The notes below the pieces were generated by a model. It made no database searches. It saw only the letters and a list, made by a program, of their open reading frames with translations, and had not been told where the DNA came from. From Craspedostauros australis (taxonomy: Eukaryota > Bacillariophyta > Bacillariophyceae > Mastogloiales > Achnanthaceae), in NCBI GenBank assembly GCA_026770025.1, contig JAMXDE010000017.1, forward strand, positions 1,054,001 through 1,118,000: 64,000 nt of DNA. Reading direction: 5' to 3'. This document shows positions 45,063 through 57,100 of this stretch, in pieces. The translations under genes and the position numbers were made by a program. Position 1 is the first letter of the stretch, and each line of letters starts with the position of its first letter.

Positions 45063-46868
45063 ATGGACCTGACAGAGCCGAAAGCAACTACAAGTATACC
45101 CACCTCCCGGTCGACCATCTTGAAGAGGACACCGAATACGGCTTCCGCAGCAGCTCCAGCGTTATCACCCACGCCTTCCTCTTCCGCTAAACGGCCAGCA
45201 GAGATGCATAGCACTGGGGTCAAGGTGGTGCCATCCGTGCACTTGCAGGATTTGCCACCAATCATTCTCCAACGATCAGAATCTTTCTTCGAGGTGCTGC
45301 AACCACTCCTTCAGACCAACAAGAAGGCCAGCGCTACCCGGGAGTCTGGGTGCCTGCAGAGCAAGACAGGCGTTCCCACCGAATGCCGAACCCCTTCAAA
45401 CAATCAGACGTGGGATTTCGATAGTCTTAGTGCCTACCTAGATCGAGATACCAAGCAAGCGGCCGTTTCCCCAGCAAGCATTCGTCCTCACGGCCACGAA
45501 AGCCGAGATGATGATCACTTGGATGACTGCGATGCTTCTGTGGGTCTCGGTGATCTGCTGCGTGGAGACGGCAATGGCATTGCATCCAGTGAAATCAACG
45601 CCATGGAAAACAGCATGGATTGCAGCCTGAGCGGCGAGAGCGATGGTGAAAGCATGAGAGAAAGTGGTGGTGGGAGTCATACCAATACCAAGGGCACCGA
45701 TCGTGGCGCGCTTGACGCAAAGATTGGCGTGGCAGACATTCGTCGAACCAGCCTTTTAAGTTTCGGGTCTTTGCATCCGCTGCACCTTCATATCTACGAT
45801 GATAATGATCATCAGAGCGATGGCAGTCACAGCAGCAACAATACCAGCCACGATCTGAGTCCATCCATTCCAACACCAAGAGTACCATTGCTGCCGGCAG
45901 CGCCAGCAACAGCGGAGTCTGCGTCGGTACCAATATCAGCACAGGCTCTCACGCCGATGTCGATGCTGACATTGCCACCAGTTCCGGCCGAGTCCGCTCA
46001 GTCCAAGATGGAGATTACTATCCAAACCGAAGTTGATATCAACAGCGAAAGTGCCACGAAGAGCATGAGCAAAAACAAGACCAAGAGATGGGCTGACTTT
46101 GTGCCTGCGCCCCGTTCCATCCGGAAGGTCCAGCAAGAGTGGAAGCCAAAGTTCAGGGACTACCAAGATGTTATCTGGGGCCAGTACTTCAAGCAACTGT
46201 TGCAGTTCAAAGCGACGCATGGACATTGCCTCGTCCCGGTCAAGTACCCTGAAAATCCCAAGCTGCCGCACTGGGTCAAACGGCAGAGATATCACTTCAA
46301 GCTTCGGAAGGCCGGGTTTCAGTCGAACCTCAGCGATGAGCGATTGGAGAGGCTGGAGGGCATCGGGTTTGCTTGGGACAAGCACGCAGCGTGTTGGGAG
46401 GAGAGGTTCGAATGGCTTCGACTGTTCAAGAAGAAGTACGGAAGCTGCAAGGTCCGCAACTGGCGAGCTCACCTCCGAAGATCAGTAGCTGCGGCCGCAA
46501 CCACATCCACATCTATCCCCGCCGAAGCAAGTGCTGGTGGAGAAACCAACAGTAACGGCAACAGCAACAGCAGCGAGGATAATGCAGCATCTGCAGCCGC
46601 AGGTGTACCTGATAATACAGATGGACATGAAGGCATGGACACGATCTCTATTGATCGCGCCCGTGCTGGTGCTGGTGCTGGTGGAATGATAGATCTGGAT
46701 ACAGTCCTGGGCGCACCAACAGATCCGCGCACAGAAGAAAACTACAGGAAGCTGGCATGCTGGGCGAAGCATCAGCGACGTCAGTATAGGGCAATGAAGA
46801 ATGGACAAGTGACAAGCATGACGCCGGATCGCATCGACAGACTCGAGAAGTTAGGGTTTGAATGGTGA
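45063..46868 (+). CDS. Helicase-associated-domain protein
   Basis: ATG at 45063 gives 601 residues. The first 350 are Ser/Pro/Asp-rich and probably disordered. From about 371 comes a helicase-associated repeat: WGQYFKQLLQFKATHGHC, a Pro-rich strand, then L-x-HWVKRQR and LERLEGIGFAW. A second repeat begins WEERFEWLRLFKKKYGSCKV (about 447) but is interrupted by an Ala/Ser/Asn-rich insertion of about 80 residues before finishing LACWAKHQRRQYR ... RIDRLEKLGFEW at the very end. These Trp-anchored three-helix repeats are common in diatom proteins, usually without any helicase, and their function is unknown; DNA binding has been proposed. No nuclear signal is obvious beyond a KNKTKR stretch near residue 340. 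Confidence 0.85.
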   Translation: MDLTEPKATTSIPTSRSTILKRTPNTASAAAPALSPTPSSSAKRPAEMHSTGVKVVPSVHLQDLPPIILQRSESFFEVLQPLLQTNKKASATRESGCLQSKTGVPTECRTPSNNQTWDFDSLSAYLDRDTKQAAVSPASIRPHGHESRDDDHLDDCDASVGLGDLLRGDGNGIASSEINAMENSMDCSLSGESDGESMRESGGGSHTNTKGTDRGALDAKIGVADIRRTSLLSFGSLHPLHLHIYDDNDHQSDGSHSSNNTSHDLSPSIPTPRVPLLPAAPATAESASVPISAQALTPMSMLTLPPVPAESAQSKMEITIQTEVDINSESATKSMSKNKTKRWADFVPAPRSIRKVQQEWKPKFRDYQDVIWGQYFKQLLQFKATHGHCLVPVKYPENPKLPHWVKRQRYHFKLRKAGFQSNLSDERLERLEGIGFAWDKHAACWEERFEWLRLFKKKYGSCKVRNWRAHLRRSVAAAATTSTSIPAEASAGGETNSNGNSNSSEDNAASAAAGVPDNTDGHEGMDTISIDRARAGAGAGGMIDLDTVLGAPTDPRTEENYRKLACWAKHQRRQYRAMKNGQVTSMTPDRIDRLEKLGFEW

Positions 46869-49800
46869 AATGGAGGATGAAGAATGAAAAATGAACGGTG
46901 CCAGCGTCGCTGCCATGTATTATATTATAGTATGTACGATAACATGAGTAGACACACGATAGATAGAGTGGGACAATGGTTCGTGTATCGCATTCATTTG
47001 TGATCAAACGTTTAGATTAGCCATCTTGGTCTCCAGAGCATCACGACTTACCCATGGTTGGCGTGAGGATGTAGGTCTATGGTAGAGATCTGGAATAAGT
47101 ATGGATGGATCTACAAACTACAATTGTAAAAGCATCCGTGAAAGCTCAGCCTAGGCAGTATCGCTCATGCCGTTTCACCACAGTGGTTGGAGCTATGGCG
47201 GTCCGCCCAGAATACTCTCTACGAGCAGACGAGAAGACGAGCAGACGAGCAGCCAGCATAACGGTGGGGGGCAGCTATCAATAGTTGATTGTTGCGCACT
47301 TGGTGGTGTGTGACGGATAGCAGTAGCTCGTATCAAACGACTATTTGTGCGTGTATGGCGTGCACTCGCGAAGTAGCTCTTGTGGCGCCCGCAGATCGCA
47401 ATGCGCGGGCATTCTGAGGTTCGCCAAATCGTGCGGGTATGCATAGTACCACACTCGTGTGAGCCAGAGGTGTGTATTGTGCCATCGTACGAACCGGGGC
47501 GGATGGAGATCGACCATCTTCTGGTTCTGGGTCAGCACCGTTGATGAATGTGGTTTGCCTTCGGTTTGGACACAGCTTCGCCCACCGAAGGATATAAATA
47601 TTTGCAAACAGCAGCACTCTTCAACTGTGATTACCCGAAGCGTCGGAGAATTGCGAAGTCGCTGATCGTGACGAAAGAACACAAGACAATTGAAAAAGGG
47701 TGCAACGCAGTCGAGCATCAACTGTGAATGCGAAGAAAATAACAACGGCATCACAGAAGCGACCAAAGCAAACACACATCAAGGGAGGAGGACGGGCGAA
47801 GAGGCAGGACACAACCCAAACCGGACAAAACACAGAAGAGACAACACGAAACAAGACAAAGGAAGCAAATCGCTCCCGTCGGCCGGACAACGAAGAACAG
47901 AAAATCGCTTCATCGGTACCAAGGAGACCGCCGCCTTCCATCATCTGTTCGCCTCCATGGGTTGAGACAGAATGCTTGTGTGTGGAGAGACATCAAATTC
48001 CATCCTGCGTGACACTGACATCAACACCGCGTACCTGCCAATGGAGGTGGTATCGTACGCCCTATTGTACAACTGCATAACACGAGGGAGAAACTACTCT
48101 TGGCTTTCTGCTCAGATCCCAAGAGAGGATTGATTGCGGACGACGGCTACAGTTCCTGGCAGAATGCTTGCCCTCTTCCGCAGAGATGACCCACGCCACA
48201 ATAATTTCGAGATGAGGCGAGCGACCAGGTCCACCATGTCGCAAGGATGGCGGAGCCCCTCGCTGATGATGTTCCATTCTTGGTTTTGGTTCGTTGTGTG
48301 TGCGTACCCATAGTATGGTACGATAGCGACACCATAGTGCCATACTGGTGAAATTGCTCTTCGCCATCTCGCCTCTCCAAAGAACCATCGAAGGCAGCTT
48401 CCGTTGCTTTGTGAATTCTTCCAAAAATCAGCGGCAGCGACACCAATCTCCTCATCGGCCCATGGTCATGATGTTGACCATGTCGCAACAAGCAACGAAT
48501 GCTCTCGTCACTCGGCTGAAGGTGATCCCATGGCGGTTGCGTCGAGCCACGGTTGACGACGATGCATGATGAACCGTCGATCTCGAGGGCAGGCGCGAGC
48601 GCAAGAGCAAGAGTGACGCCGGCACCACGTTCCCCACGGAATCAGTGTCCTGCGCTACCACCAATACTCTGATGATAGAAGCACGTTGGCGAACCCCATG
48701 ATCATCATTTGTGGAGCGACGAGATGTGATGCAATACGACACAGGCGCATTTTGTTCCCAGGCACCAGGATGCCAGGACGGTGGGAGCCTGTGTCTTGTG
48801 GAGACTTGGCATGTTTTCTCTTCCACATCAGAGACTCGCCAGAATCCTCATCTCCCAAGACAGATGATGGTTTGATGATGTAGCCTGTCGTATCGAACAC
48901 AGACCACTCGCGGACCACAGAGAAGAGAATCCTCTTGACTCATGTTCAATCAAGTTGGTCGAAGAACCGCAGCTGCCCCAACCATCATGATCAAATCGCG
49001 GTTCGCTGCATCTGGTTCCCGCCACAGCGGCTGACGTTCAAGAGATGGGCACATCTGAACGGGGTTCTCTTCCACGATTTACTATGGCGATGTGACACGA
49101 TACGTGTCGCAGTAATCCATCAACAAGAGCAACACGGCATTTCAAAGTTTCTGTTGGAGCTCACTGTTGCTGACACGATCGAATTTTACCATCGTCAAAC
49201 CAATACAGTACTGCCCCTGTGCGCACGAACACGATCTGGTCGGCGTGTCGGGGGGAGTTTGGCGGCGTCCAGCTGCCTCTCCGTCTCCGTCTCTGTGTCT
49301 GCGTTCTGCGTCGGAACAACATCGGTTACGGGAAGCCGTGTGCGGTAAGCACGACATCCGAGGCAGGCCTTCCTTGACCGCCCACACACCGCCCTCCTTT
49401 ACCAAATGTGGTAGTACGCGGAAGAAGACGGGCTTGACGTCGCAATTCTGTGAGAGCAGCACGTGCTGGTATGTCAGGTCCCACCTTTTGGATCTCATCC
49501 CTCTGTGTGCAACGTCGCTACCAACACGTAAGAGAGTGCAAGCGCGGAGATTCGTGCACCGCGAGTGTGAACGACGAGAGCATTCAATCCTTCATGCATG
49601 CACAGAAACCAGGCAACAGTGCAGGCGGTACTGGTGAGCACACATCCTCACATTCATCACATCAACTCATCGACTTATCGACTCATCAACTCATCGACGC
49701 ATCGACTCATCGACTCATTCCAGAACCCAGAGACCTGATCCACAACGAAGACAACGAAACAAGGCAACGAAGGAAGCCATTGGAAGCATCGCATGCAAGA

Positions 49801-50154
49801 GCCAGAGACCATAGCAAGAGTCAAACAAGTTAACCATTAGCACCACTCGTGCCATACCATTCACCATTCGCCATCCATCCGACCATCTCTTTGAAGAAGT
49901 ACGATCGATTATACACTCCATCGGGATCCGTTGGAAGCGCAGCAATCGTGCAACTTCATCTTCATTCGTACAATACCTCTCATATAATAGGTCGTATAGT
50001 CCTCCAACGCTATCTCTGATTGTATTCATCACATTCATCACACTCTCATAATCAGTGCGGACAATAGAAGACAGCTGAGACGACCACAACCACAGAGAAG
50101 ACAACAAAGACGGCCACAGAGACGACCACAACGACAACCACAAAGACCAGCAAC
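46869..50154. other. Intergenic stretch, no supported gene
   Basis: About 3.3 kb. A TATATTATAGTATG element is about 50 bases after the upstream stop. An eight-base tandem array lies at 49660-49718. The last 110 bases before 50155 contain almost no T, which fits a 5' leader. Confidence 0.5.
49660..49718 (+). repeat. CATCRACT tandem array, about seven units
   Basis: Seven near-perfect eight-base units (CATCAACT or CATCGACT, one with TATCGACT and one with CATCGACG). It lies about 440 bases upstream of the next gene. Confidence 0.9.
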
Positions 50155-51111
50155 ATGGACGGCAGCAACCACAACAACAGCATGAACAACATGAACAACA
50201 CCATCACATACGTGGATGGAATCATCAAGCGCAATCAGGATGAGATCGTGCTGGTCGCGCCTCAGAAGGATGCCGTCGAGGCCATCCCGTTCCATCACTC
50301 CCTCCCATCTCAGTTCATGCCGGCAATCGGTGCTAACGTGAGCTTCAGGAGCAGCCCGCTGATCGGCCTCACAGACGCCGCGAGCGAAGGCTGGGACTCC
50401 GACGATGGCGATTGGTCGGATTCTGAGGACGACCTCAGCATCGGAGGTCTCAACGCCATCGAAGACTCGACGCACGCCTACGATACGAGACAAGACGAGA
50501 GCGGCCATCTGGGCTTCGTCCGAAGGCGCCTGGACGATGACTTCGATCGTCATGCGGTGCCAGGACACTCACATCATTCGCGCGGTCAGCCCCAGAGTTG
50601 GCCAGCGCCACACCAACGTCCGCTGCAGCAACGCGAAGCCGTCGAAAGTGAGGAGCAGCAGCCTGATCTCGCGTCGTCCAGCGACAGCTCATCGAGCGAG
50701 AAGCCGCGATTCCGAGGCTTCCACGACACGCAGGCGGTGACAACTCGGAAACAGCCGCGCGCCGCCGTCGCCAAGACGCCAACGAAGAAGGTATCCCTCC
50801 TTTCCGAGTTCAGCCTCCTGCAATTCGTCTGCAACGCCACGAGCTGGGGGACCTGCGGCACCTACCCAATGCACAGTGGAAGCCAGGACGGTCTGCAGAC
50901 GTTCTCCGGCTCATTCGACGACACCAACAGCCTCCACTATCGATCCGACTCGGACGAGGCCATCGCCCAGAAGGTCTCCTTCGCTGGTACGGCCCAAACG
51001 GCGGTCTCATCCACCGTCTCCTCCACGGCAGGAATGCCAACGCAACGCAAGGAGTTGCACTGGTCGGACCGAATCGTCTACTCAACCGACATCCAAGCGA
51101 CCAAGCCATGA
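50155..51111 (+). CDS. Acidic Ser-rich protein, unknown function
   Basis: ATG at 50155 after a leader almost free of T gives 318 residues. The first 60 residues read as ordered (YVDGIIKRNQDEIVLVAPQK). An acidic patch follows (GWDSDDGDWSDSEDD, about 82-96), then His/Gln/Ser-rich sequence. A Cys-containing part near 225-240 (LLQFVCNATSWGTCGTYP) and a last block (KVSFAG ... ELHWSDRIVYSTD) look conserved in style, but I do not recognise them. No signal peptide or clear membrane segment. The second codon position and leader composition argue that it is coding. Confidence 0.65.
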   Translation: MDGSNHNNSMNNMNNTITYVDGIIKRNQDEIVLVAPQKDAVEAIPFHHSLPSQFMPAIGANVSFRSSPLIGLTDAASEGWDSDDGDWSDSEDDLSIGGLNAIEDSTHAYDTRQDESGHLGFVRRRLDDDFDRHAVPGHSHHSRGQPQSWPAPHQRPLQQREAVESEEQQPDLASSSDSSSSEKPRFRGFHDTQAVTTRKQPRAAVAKTPTKKVSLLSEFSLLQFVCNATSWGTCGTYPMHSGSQDGLQTFSGSFDDTNSLHYRSDSDEAIAQKVSFAGTAQTAVSSTVSSTAGMPTQRKELHWSDRIVYSTDIQATKP

Positions 51112-52293
51112 ATCACACAATGCACACAACAAGTGACATCACATCATACGGCGTCGTACCGTATCATATCGTATCATATGGTGCAATGATTTGTGTCATA
51201 TGATCACCATCGTCACTATTTCACAATGCATACCCATTCTACCAATACATACGTACTCCACAATTTTATCCTCTTCCTATTCTGCTCAATTGGAGCTCCA
51301 CTCATCTACCGTAGCGCAGAGTAATCCATGTTAATACAATACACACCAACTACAACATAGCATAACATACCATACAGTACAATACATACCAACTCTCAGC
51401 TCTCCGGACGTCCGTCATCCACGGAGAGTAGCGCAATCGTCGACGCGATGTGGAGCGAGGACAGCGAAAGTACTCGTTGGCTGGTGTTACTTCACACTTC
51501 TTCAACTCTAATCGTATGGTATATAGTATACAATACCTCTCAGTCATCTGGGTTGTCGCAAATCCTCATGCACACAACCAACCATCCAACATGTCATTGT
51601 ACATACTCATCCTCTCCAGATCGTGTGAAGCTGATGGAAGTCGAGGATGGTGCAATAGACCAGTTCCGATATGTTTCCTGAGCTGTTTCAATCGTCAGTC
51701 GTGTATAATCGTCTGATACACGACTGGGATATGTGCGCTTTTCGTGATGGAAGCGTTCGCATCGCGCACCGTGTGACGCGCACCTGGTCACACAATGAGG
51801 GCCAACATGCAATCATTTTAAATTTCCGAGCAGTGTCGAACGGCAACGCTTCCGTTGGATCGCGGGGGGAGCAGGCACGAGGCAAGAGAACATGGGTGGA
51901 TTGACAACGACCAGAGTACCCTACGCTCGCATCCATGTGACAACCACAGAGCAAGGAGGCGTGTTTGACGGTTGATGGCTCCCGACAGACTCCGCTCCAC
52001 GCCACAAACATGAAAATAAAATCAACTGATGCACGCTGAGGCGAAGCTTGTCCATGCCCACTTCACAAACATCACACGGTCTCTCTCTCTCTCCCTTTCT
52101 CACTCCTCTTCTGGGGTGTTACTCTGTTTTTGCCTCGTTGTCAGCTCAATCTCCTGGAACGCCCTTCATCAACAAGCACACATCCAATACACACAAAAAC
52201 AAGCAATCAGCCAACCAAACAATCTCTCCCGCTCTCAAGCTCCAATAAAATACTACATACAACAACTGTGCATCAACAATACAGCAATCAACG
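51112..52293. other. Intergenic stretch, no supported gene
   Basis: About 1.2 kb. Just after the upstream stop there are repeated TATCATAT-like words. A CT-rich tract near 52080-52100 and an A/C-rich leader precede the ATG at 52294. Confidence 0.5.
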
Positions 52294-53064
52294 ATGGAGT
52301 GCTGCTTCGGGAAATCGACCAACGACAACATGACGGCATCCTTCCGGATGGAATCAAGCGTATCCCCGACAGTGCTGACGACAGCCTCGGATGGATCTGA
52401 TTCGGTTGCCAACGGATCGTCGTCGCCGAGCCTCACCATCGAGGACATCATCTCCAGGCACTCGCACTCACTATCGCACTCCCAGCACAGTACCAACTGC
52501 GACAACGACGCGAGTCTGACAGCCGACGCTCTCTGCGAACCGGGCCTTGCCAATCAGTCGCAATCGCAAGCATCCAAACAACGCCCACCCACCGTCAATC
52601 TCGGTGACAGCTATCTGTACATCCCATCCGACTACGACGATGACAGCGACTACTACGACGACGAAGACGAGATCGATGATCCGTACAAGCTCTACCGCAG
52701 CCTGGCATGGAGCGACGAAGACGGTGGCAAGGGCAACGATGCCAATGCTCCACGACGAAAGTCAAGGCGCATCGACATGGAGCCTGTTCCGTTCACTTCT
52801 TCTCATTCAGCATCGTCCTCGCTATCCTCCGCCACCAATCAATCTGCTACGTCCGCCCATTCATTGCCTGCCAATTACGACCATCACACTAGCACACCAG
52901 CCGGTGCGAATGCAGCCACGCCATCGGTATTCCAACCATTTGGGGTTCTGCGAAGAACGGAGAGCTCCGGCAGCTTTGGTCGTCGCACATCCGTTGATGG
53001 TCGTACGCAATCGTCGCCACCAGCGCTCGGTGCTTCATTCACAGCAGTGCTACCAGCACGGTAG
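52294..53064 (+). CDS. Acidic Ser-rich protein with RSLAWS motif
   Basis: ATG at 52294 gives 256 residues. The start MECCFGK has a Cys pair. The middle holds a very acidic Tyr/Asp segment (SDYDDDSDYYDDEDEIDDP), followed at residue 135 by RSLAWSDED. The same RSLAWS motif occurs at almost the same place (residue 130) in the protein at 59277-60365. A basic cluster (RRKSRR) and a Ser-rich tail with RRTESSGSFGRRTS follow, possible kinase sites. I recognise no domain; it is probably disordered. The shared motif and Cys-containing start suggest the two are distant paralogues. Confidence 0.65.
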   Translation: MECCFGKSTNDNMTASFRMESSVSPTVLTTASDGSDSVANGSSSPSLTIEDIISRHSHSLSHSQHSTNCDNDASLTADALCEPGLANQSQSQASKQRPPTVNLGDSYLYIPSDYDDDSDYYDDEDEIDDPYKLYRSLAWSDEDGGKGNDANAPRRKSRRIDMEPVPFTSSHSASSSLSSATNQSATSAHSLPANYDHHTSTPAGANAATPSVFQPFGVLRRTESSGSFGRRTSVDGRTQSSPPALGASFTAVLPAR

Positions 53065-54194
53065 CAGCAGCGATCATACATTTCAACGGAATGAAACTGC
53101 AGGCGCTCTGCTCGATGGAACTTGGGCGAGGGGAAGACACTCCATGACGCCGAAAATGGTGCGCTGCGAGCACAAGACACCGTGGGCACAGCTGTTGCGA
53201 TGAATCCGCTCCATGCGGCAAGCATCAAACCTGTCCCGCAACACGATAATTAGGAACGCAATACCTCAGCAAATATACCAATAGACAGAACAAACGCAGA
53301 AAAACAATCAACCAGAGTGCCCTGCATACGCATGTACATCGGTATTGGACCGCATATGGGGGGGGGGGGGGTTGGGGGTCACAATGCTGGCCAGGTGTTT
53401 TGCATTCCTGTAGCGTGGAAGAAAGGTGGAGAGAGTGGAGGGCGAACAGGTGATTGTCTTGCTGTTGGTGCTGTGGTGTACAACGACGACATGAAAGAGA
53501 CCAACTGTGTTCATCTCCCTGGAGAGACTTGAAACAGCACCACTGGAGAGCTGCTAATTCTGGTACAGATCTCCACGACCGCTAGTTCGGAATGGTTTCA
53601 TGCGTTCGTCGATTTGCAGGTAGCAGTGTGGTGCTCCACCATACTTGTACGGCGCCTGCGTGGGCAGGGTATGAGGCTATGAAAACAACATTCAATGAAG
53701 TAGTTGGTGTATGTACGGTGGTTCTATGTATGGTGGAACGGCCGGAGCTTAGTTGATGCGAGTAACCGAAAGTAGAGTAGACTGGATGTACACATGGTGT
53801 CATGAAAGAAAGAGAGAGAGAGAGACGATCATCCAACAAAGCAGTGAGGCTGCTTTGTCATCTCAACGTATCGCCGTTCATGAGTGGCGGAGGGGTTCGC
53901 CGCAATACTCGTTGGGAGTGCGCCCACAAAACGCGATCTGGCGGTCTCTCTTCACTCCGAAGATGCTTTTGCTGATGGCAACGAGCGCTTGTGCAGTCGA
54001 GCAGAGGAGAGCATTGTTTTGTTTGTTTGTTCTCGCGATCTCTCAATCACGAGATTCTATTCCGCCAAAGATCGACCGATGATGGGTGTGGAAGATTGAT
54101 CGTCTGTGTTGCTATTGTTGCTACTGGAGCTGCTGATTGTATGGATCTCTAACGATCCATCAGCCTGCCTGCCTGTCGATTGGTTGATCGCTGC
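53065..54194. other. Intergenic stretch between convergent genes
   Basis: About 1.1 kb between a plus-strand and a minus-strand 3' end. It holds a 14-base G run (53358-53371) followed by TT and five more G, and a GA microsatellite near 53810-53824. No coding signal. Confidence 0.5.
53358..53371 (+). repeat. Poly-G run
   Basis: Fourteen consecutive G, then TT and GGGGG. Such runs are prone to length errors in sequencing and can form quadruplexes. Confidence 0.95.
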
Positions 54195-57100
54195 TCAACG
54201 ATAGTCGATCAAGTCTGCGTGCTCCCAATGCGGTGCTTCGAGGAGCGGCGCGTAGCAAGACATCAGAGCGGACTCCTCTTCATTGATGGGAGCATGGTTG
54301 TTGATGAGGCCTTGGCGAAGATGCGGCCGATCAAGTTTCCATTGCGGCTGGGCCCTTTCCTCATGTGACAACAGGACGCCGTAGATTCGTTTTGCGATCT
54401 GGAGCAGAGTGTGAAGCGGTGTTTCCAAGCAAAGATTTCCGGTCAGTGTGTCGTGGCCATCGGCTGTTGCGTACGCAGTGAGGGAACGATCGTTGCTTGT
54501 TGGAGGCGGAGAGGCGCGCACGCCATCAAGACTGGCCTGGTGCTCTTCACTCTCTGCGTCACTGGCAAGGTGTTGGGAGAGGCTGTGAGATCGGTGCCGT
54601 GGTGCGACGGGCGCAGCCGACAGCGCGTGGTACTGTTCCGCTTCGTGGACGTTGGAGATGAAGACCGAGAAGGTTCGTTCTGGGATCTGCTGTTCGTGTT
54701 CGTCGATCGGTTCCAGGAACGGCGCATTTTGCCTTCCAGTGTCGTCGTGATATGGCAGATAGACGCTCTCCGGCACAATCTCCTCCGCTGCGGAGAGTGC
54801 AGGAGATGACGATGACGATGGAAATGGTGATGATGATAACGCCGACTGCTCTGCTGCGGATGATGCCGTTGTCGCGGTTGTTGGTGTGATGGGCGGTGTC
54901 GCCATCATTGATTTAGCGGTGGGTGATGTTCTGACACGTGACGAGTTGATGCCCGAAATGGGCGATGGAAGAGACGCATGAGCAACCAGATCGCGGCTCG
55001 TATTCGCAGGAAGAAACGACGGCAGCGAAATTGTGATCTCGATGTCGCTTTGATGAGATGAAACCATCGATTCTTCGTCTCCGTGTTCTTCATCATCGCT
55101 ATTGCTATCGCTGTCTTCCTCTGCTGAGCTGCTGCCTTGCGCTTTCATTGGTCGGAAGACGTAGCTGTCGAGCGTATTGACGGACCCATCGGAAAGCGAT
55201 TGGTCGCTGTCCCAGTACGATTCGATGCTGGGGTCGTCGCTATCCGCATTCGAGGCCGAGTCTTGATCGGAGGGTGTTGCCTTGTCGACCTTCATGTCCG
55301 TACCAGTGCTGCAATCGGTAGCAGCCGCATGCTCGTCGCTGGCATTGTCGTGATCGCTGTCGGCGTCCATGAAGATGTCGACGGAGTCCGTACTGAGAGG
55401 CGAGGGGATGATGTCATGGTGCTCGGCGTCTGCATCGAAGGTATGGAGCACTTGAAGTTCAGTGGATACAGTGAGGTCCTTTCCACGCTGCTGTTGGATT
55501 GCTGTTGGCTGTGGCAGTTCGTTGTCGTTCGTGTTGTCTTCGTTGGCTGTTGCGCTGTGGATGCTGTTGTTAATGACATCCACAGGATCGGCATCGTTGT
55601 CCAAGTGATTGTTCAGGTTGACCTCGCTGTGAGGATGATCTTCCTCGGACGCAAACCGCTCCAGCTGCTTGCGCAGGTGCTTCTCGAGGTGGTTGAGCCT
55701 TCGGAGCTCCGAGAGAATGTGATCGCGAGACAAATAGGTTGGGCCGCAAAGATTGTCGCCGTCGCCGTGATCGTTGGTGGTGTCGTCTTCGAATTCGTCG
55801 TCACCATCGGTGCTGTTGGTGTCCATTCTGCTGGGTTTGACCCGGACGGACCTCAGGAACGACTGACGCAGGGAGGGTGACGTGCCGAGAGTTGAGGTGG
55901 AAGAGAGCACGGAGACAGACGATGAGGGATGCGGGTGGGGCACGATGGTTCTGGCAGGGCGTGACGATTCCGATGAAGCCGACAGCCTCGGCCTTCCCTC
56001 CGTCAGGTCGAGCGTGAGTAGTTGGTCGATGCGATGCAGCAGCTCGTTGCCAGAAGATGCCGACGAGATGGAGCTGGAGCTGGGGCAGTCGTAGAGAGGT
56101 GAGATGTCCTGAGGCAGGGAATCACAACCGAGATAGGACACCCCCAGCGCCGATGGGTATGGACTGGCGGTGTGTTGAGATGTTGCGACCGTTGTCGGAG
56201 TGTTGGCTGTGAGTGCTGTCTTGGACTCGCTGCGCTGGAACTCGCTGGCAGAGGAGTACTGCGAGAAGGATGAGTCGTTGATGGATGCTGCTACGGAGTC
56301 GGAGACGAAGGTGGACGCGGGCCTCCATTTGGATGCGTACTCGTAGTTGAACGAGCTGCTGTCGGTGTCCGCATCCGCGCCGGCATCAGGGTCCGTGTCG
56401 GTGTCGAAGTGGGGACGCGCGTACTGGTGCATAGCTTTGGATGCGTTGCCTTTCCTGGGGGTGACGGACTCGTGTTGTCTGCCTTGTCTGCCTTGTCTGC
56501 CTTGTCTACCTTGTCTGCCTTGCTTTCGGTGTTTGACAGGCTCACGATGCGCCGTCATGGGGAATTCCATCTGGGCGATGTCCAAGTGCTTGTCCAGCAA
56601 GTACTCCAGCTCCTTGAGCCTGACGATCTGGCTGGTGACGGTGTCGTTGTCGCACCCATCGATGGTTGAATCGTCACCACAGGCGTCAACCGGAGCCACA
56701 GTGCTCGTCCTCGTATCGTTGGGGTGAGAACGAGTGCGGGCATGAGTGTGAGAATCCATGCCGCTGCTTGTGCGGAAGCCAGCAGAAGGATGAGGCTGAT
56801 TGGCGGTGGTGGTGTCAAGGCCAACGTCAGGGAAGGCGGTCACCTCATCGATTTCGCTGATGGCACCCCCCACTTCCGATCTTCGGATTGACGCCGGCCG
56901 TGCGCCGTTCGGAAAAGTTGATGTTGGCGAGGATTTAGTGCCAGATGTCGTTTCCGAAATGTCAAACCCATCGAGATTCTCGTATTTGGTTCTCTGGCTC
57001 CGTTGTGATCTGTTGAGGTAGTGGCCGCGATGCCGGTGGCCCAGACTGCTGTAGCCGCGCTCGTTGCGGATGCTGCTCTGTTCCGAGATGACAGGCGCCG

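Noticed and set aside
49660-49718. Regularly spaced short repeats that might suggest a CRISPR array
   Set aside because: Units are only eight bases, contiguous and without spacers; this is a microsatellite in a eukaryotic leader.
55137-55880. Plus-strand open frame of about 250 codons
   Set aside because: It is the antisense shadow of the large acidic Ser-rich gene; its Val/Arg-rich product mirrors Asp/Ser codons.
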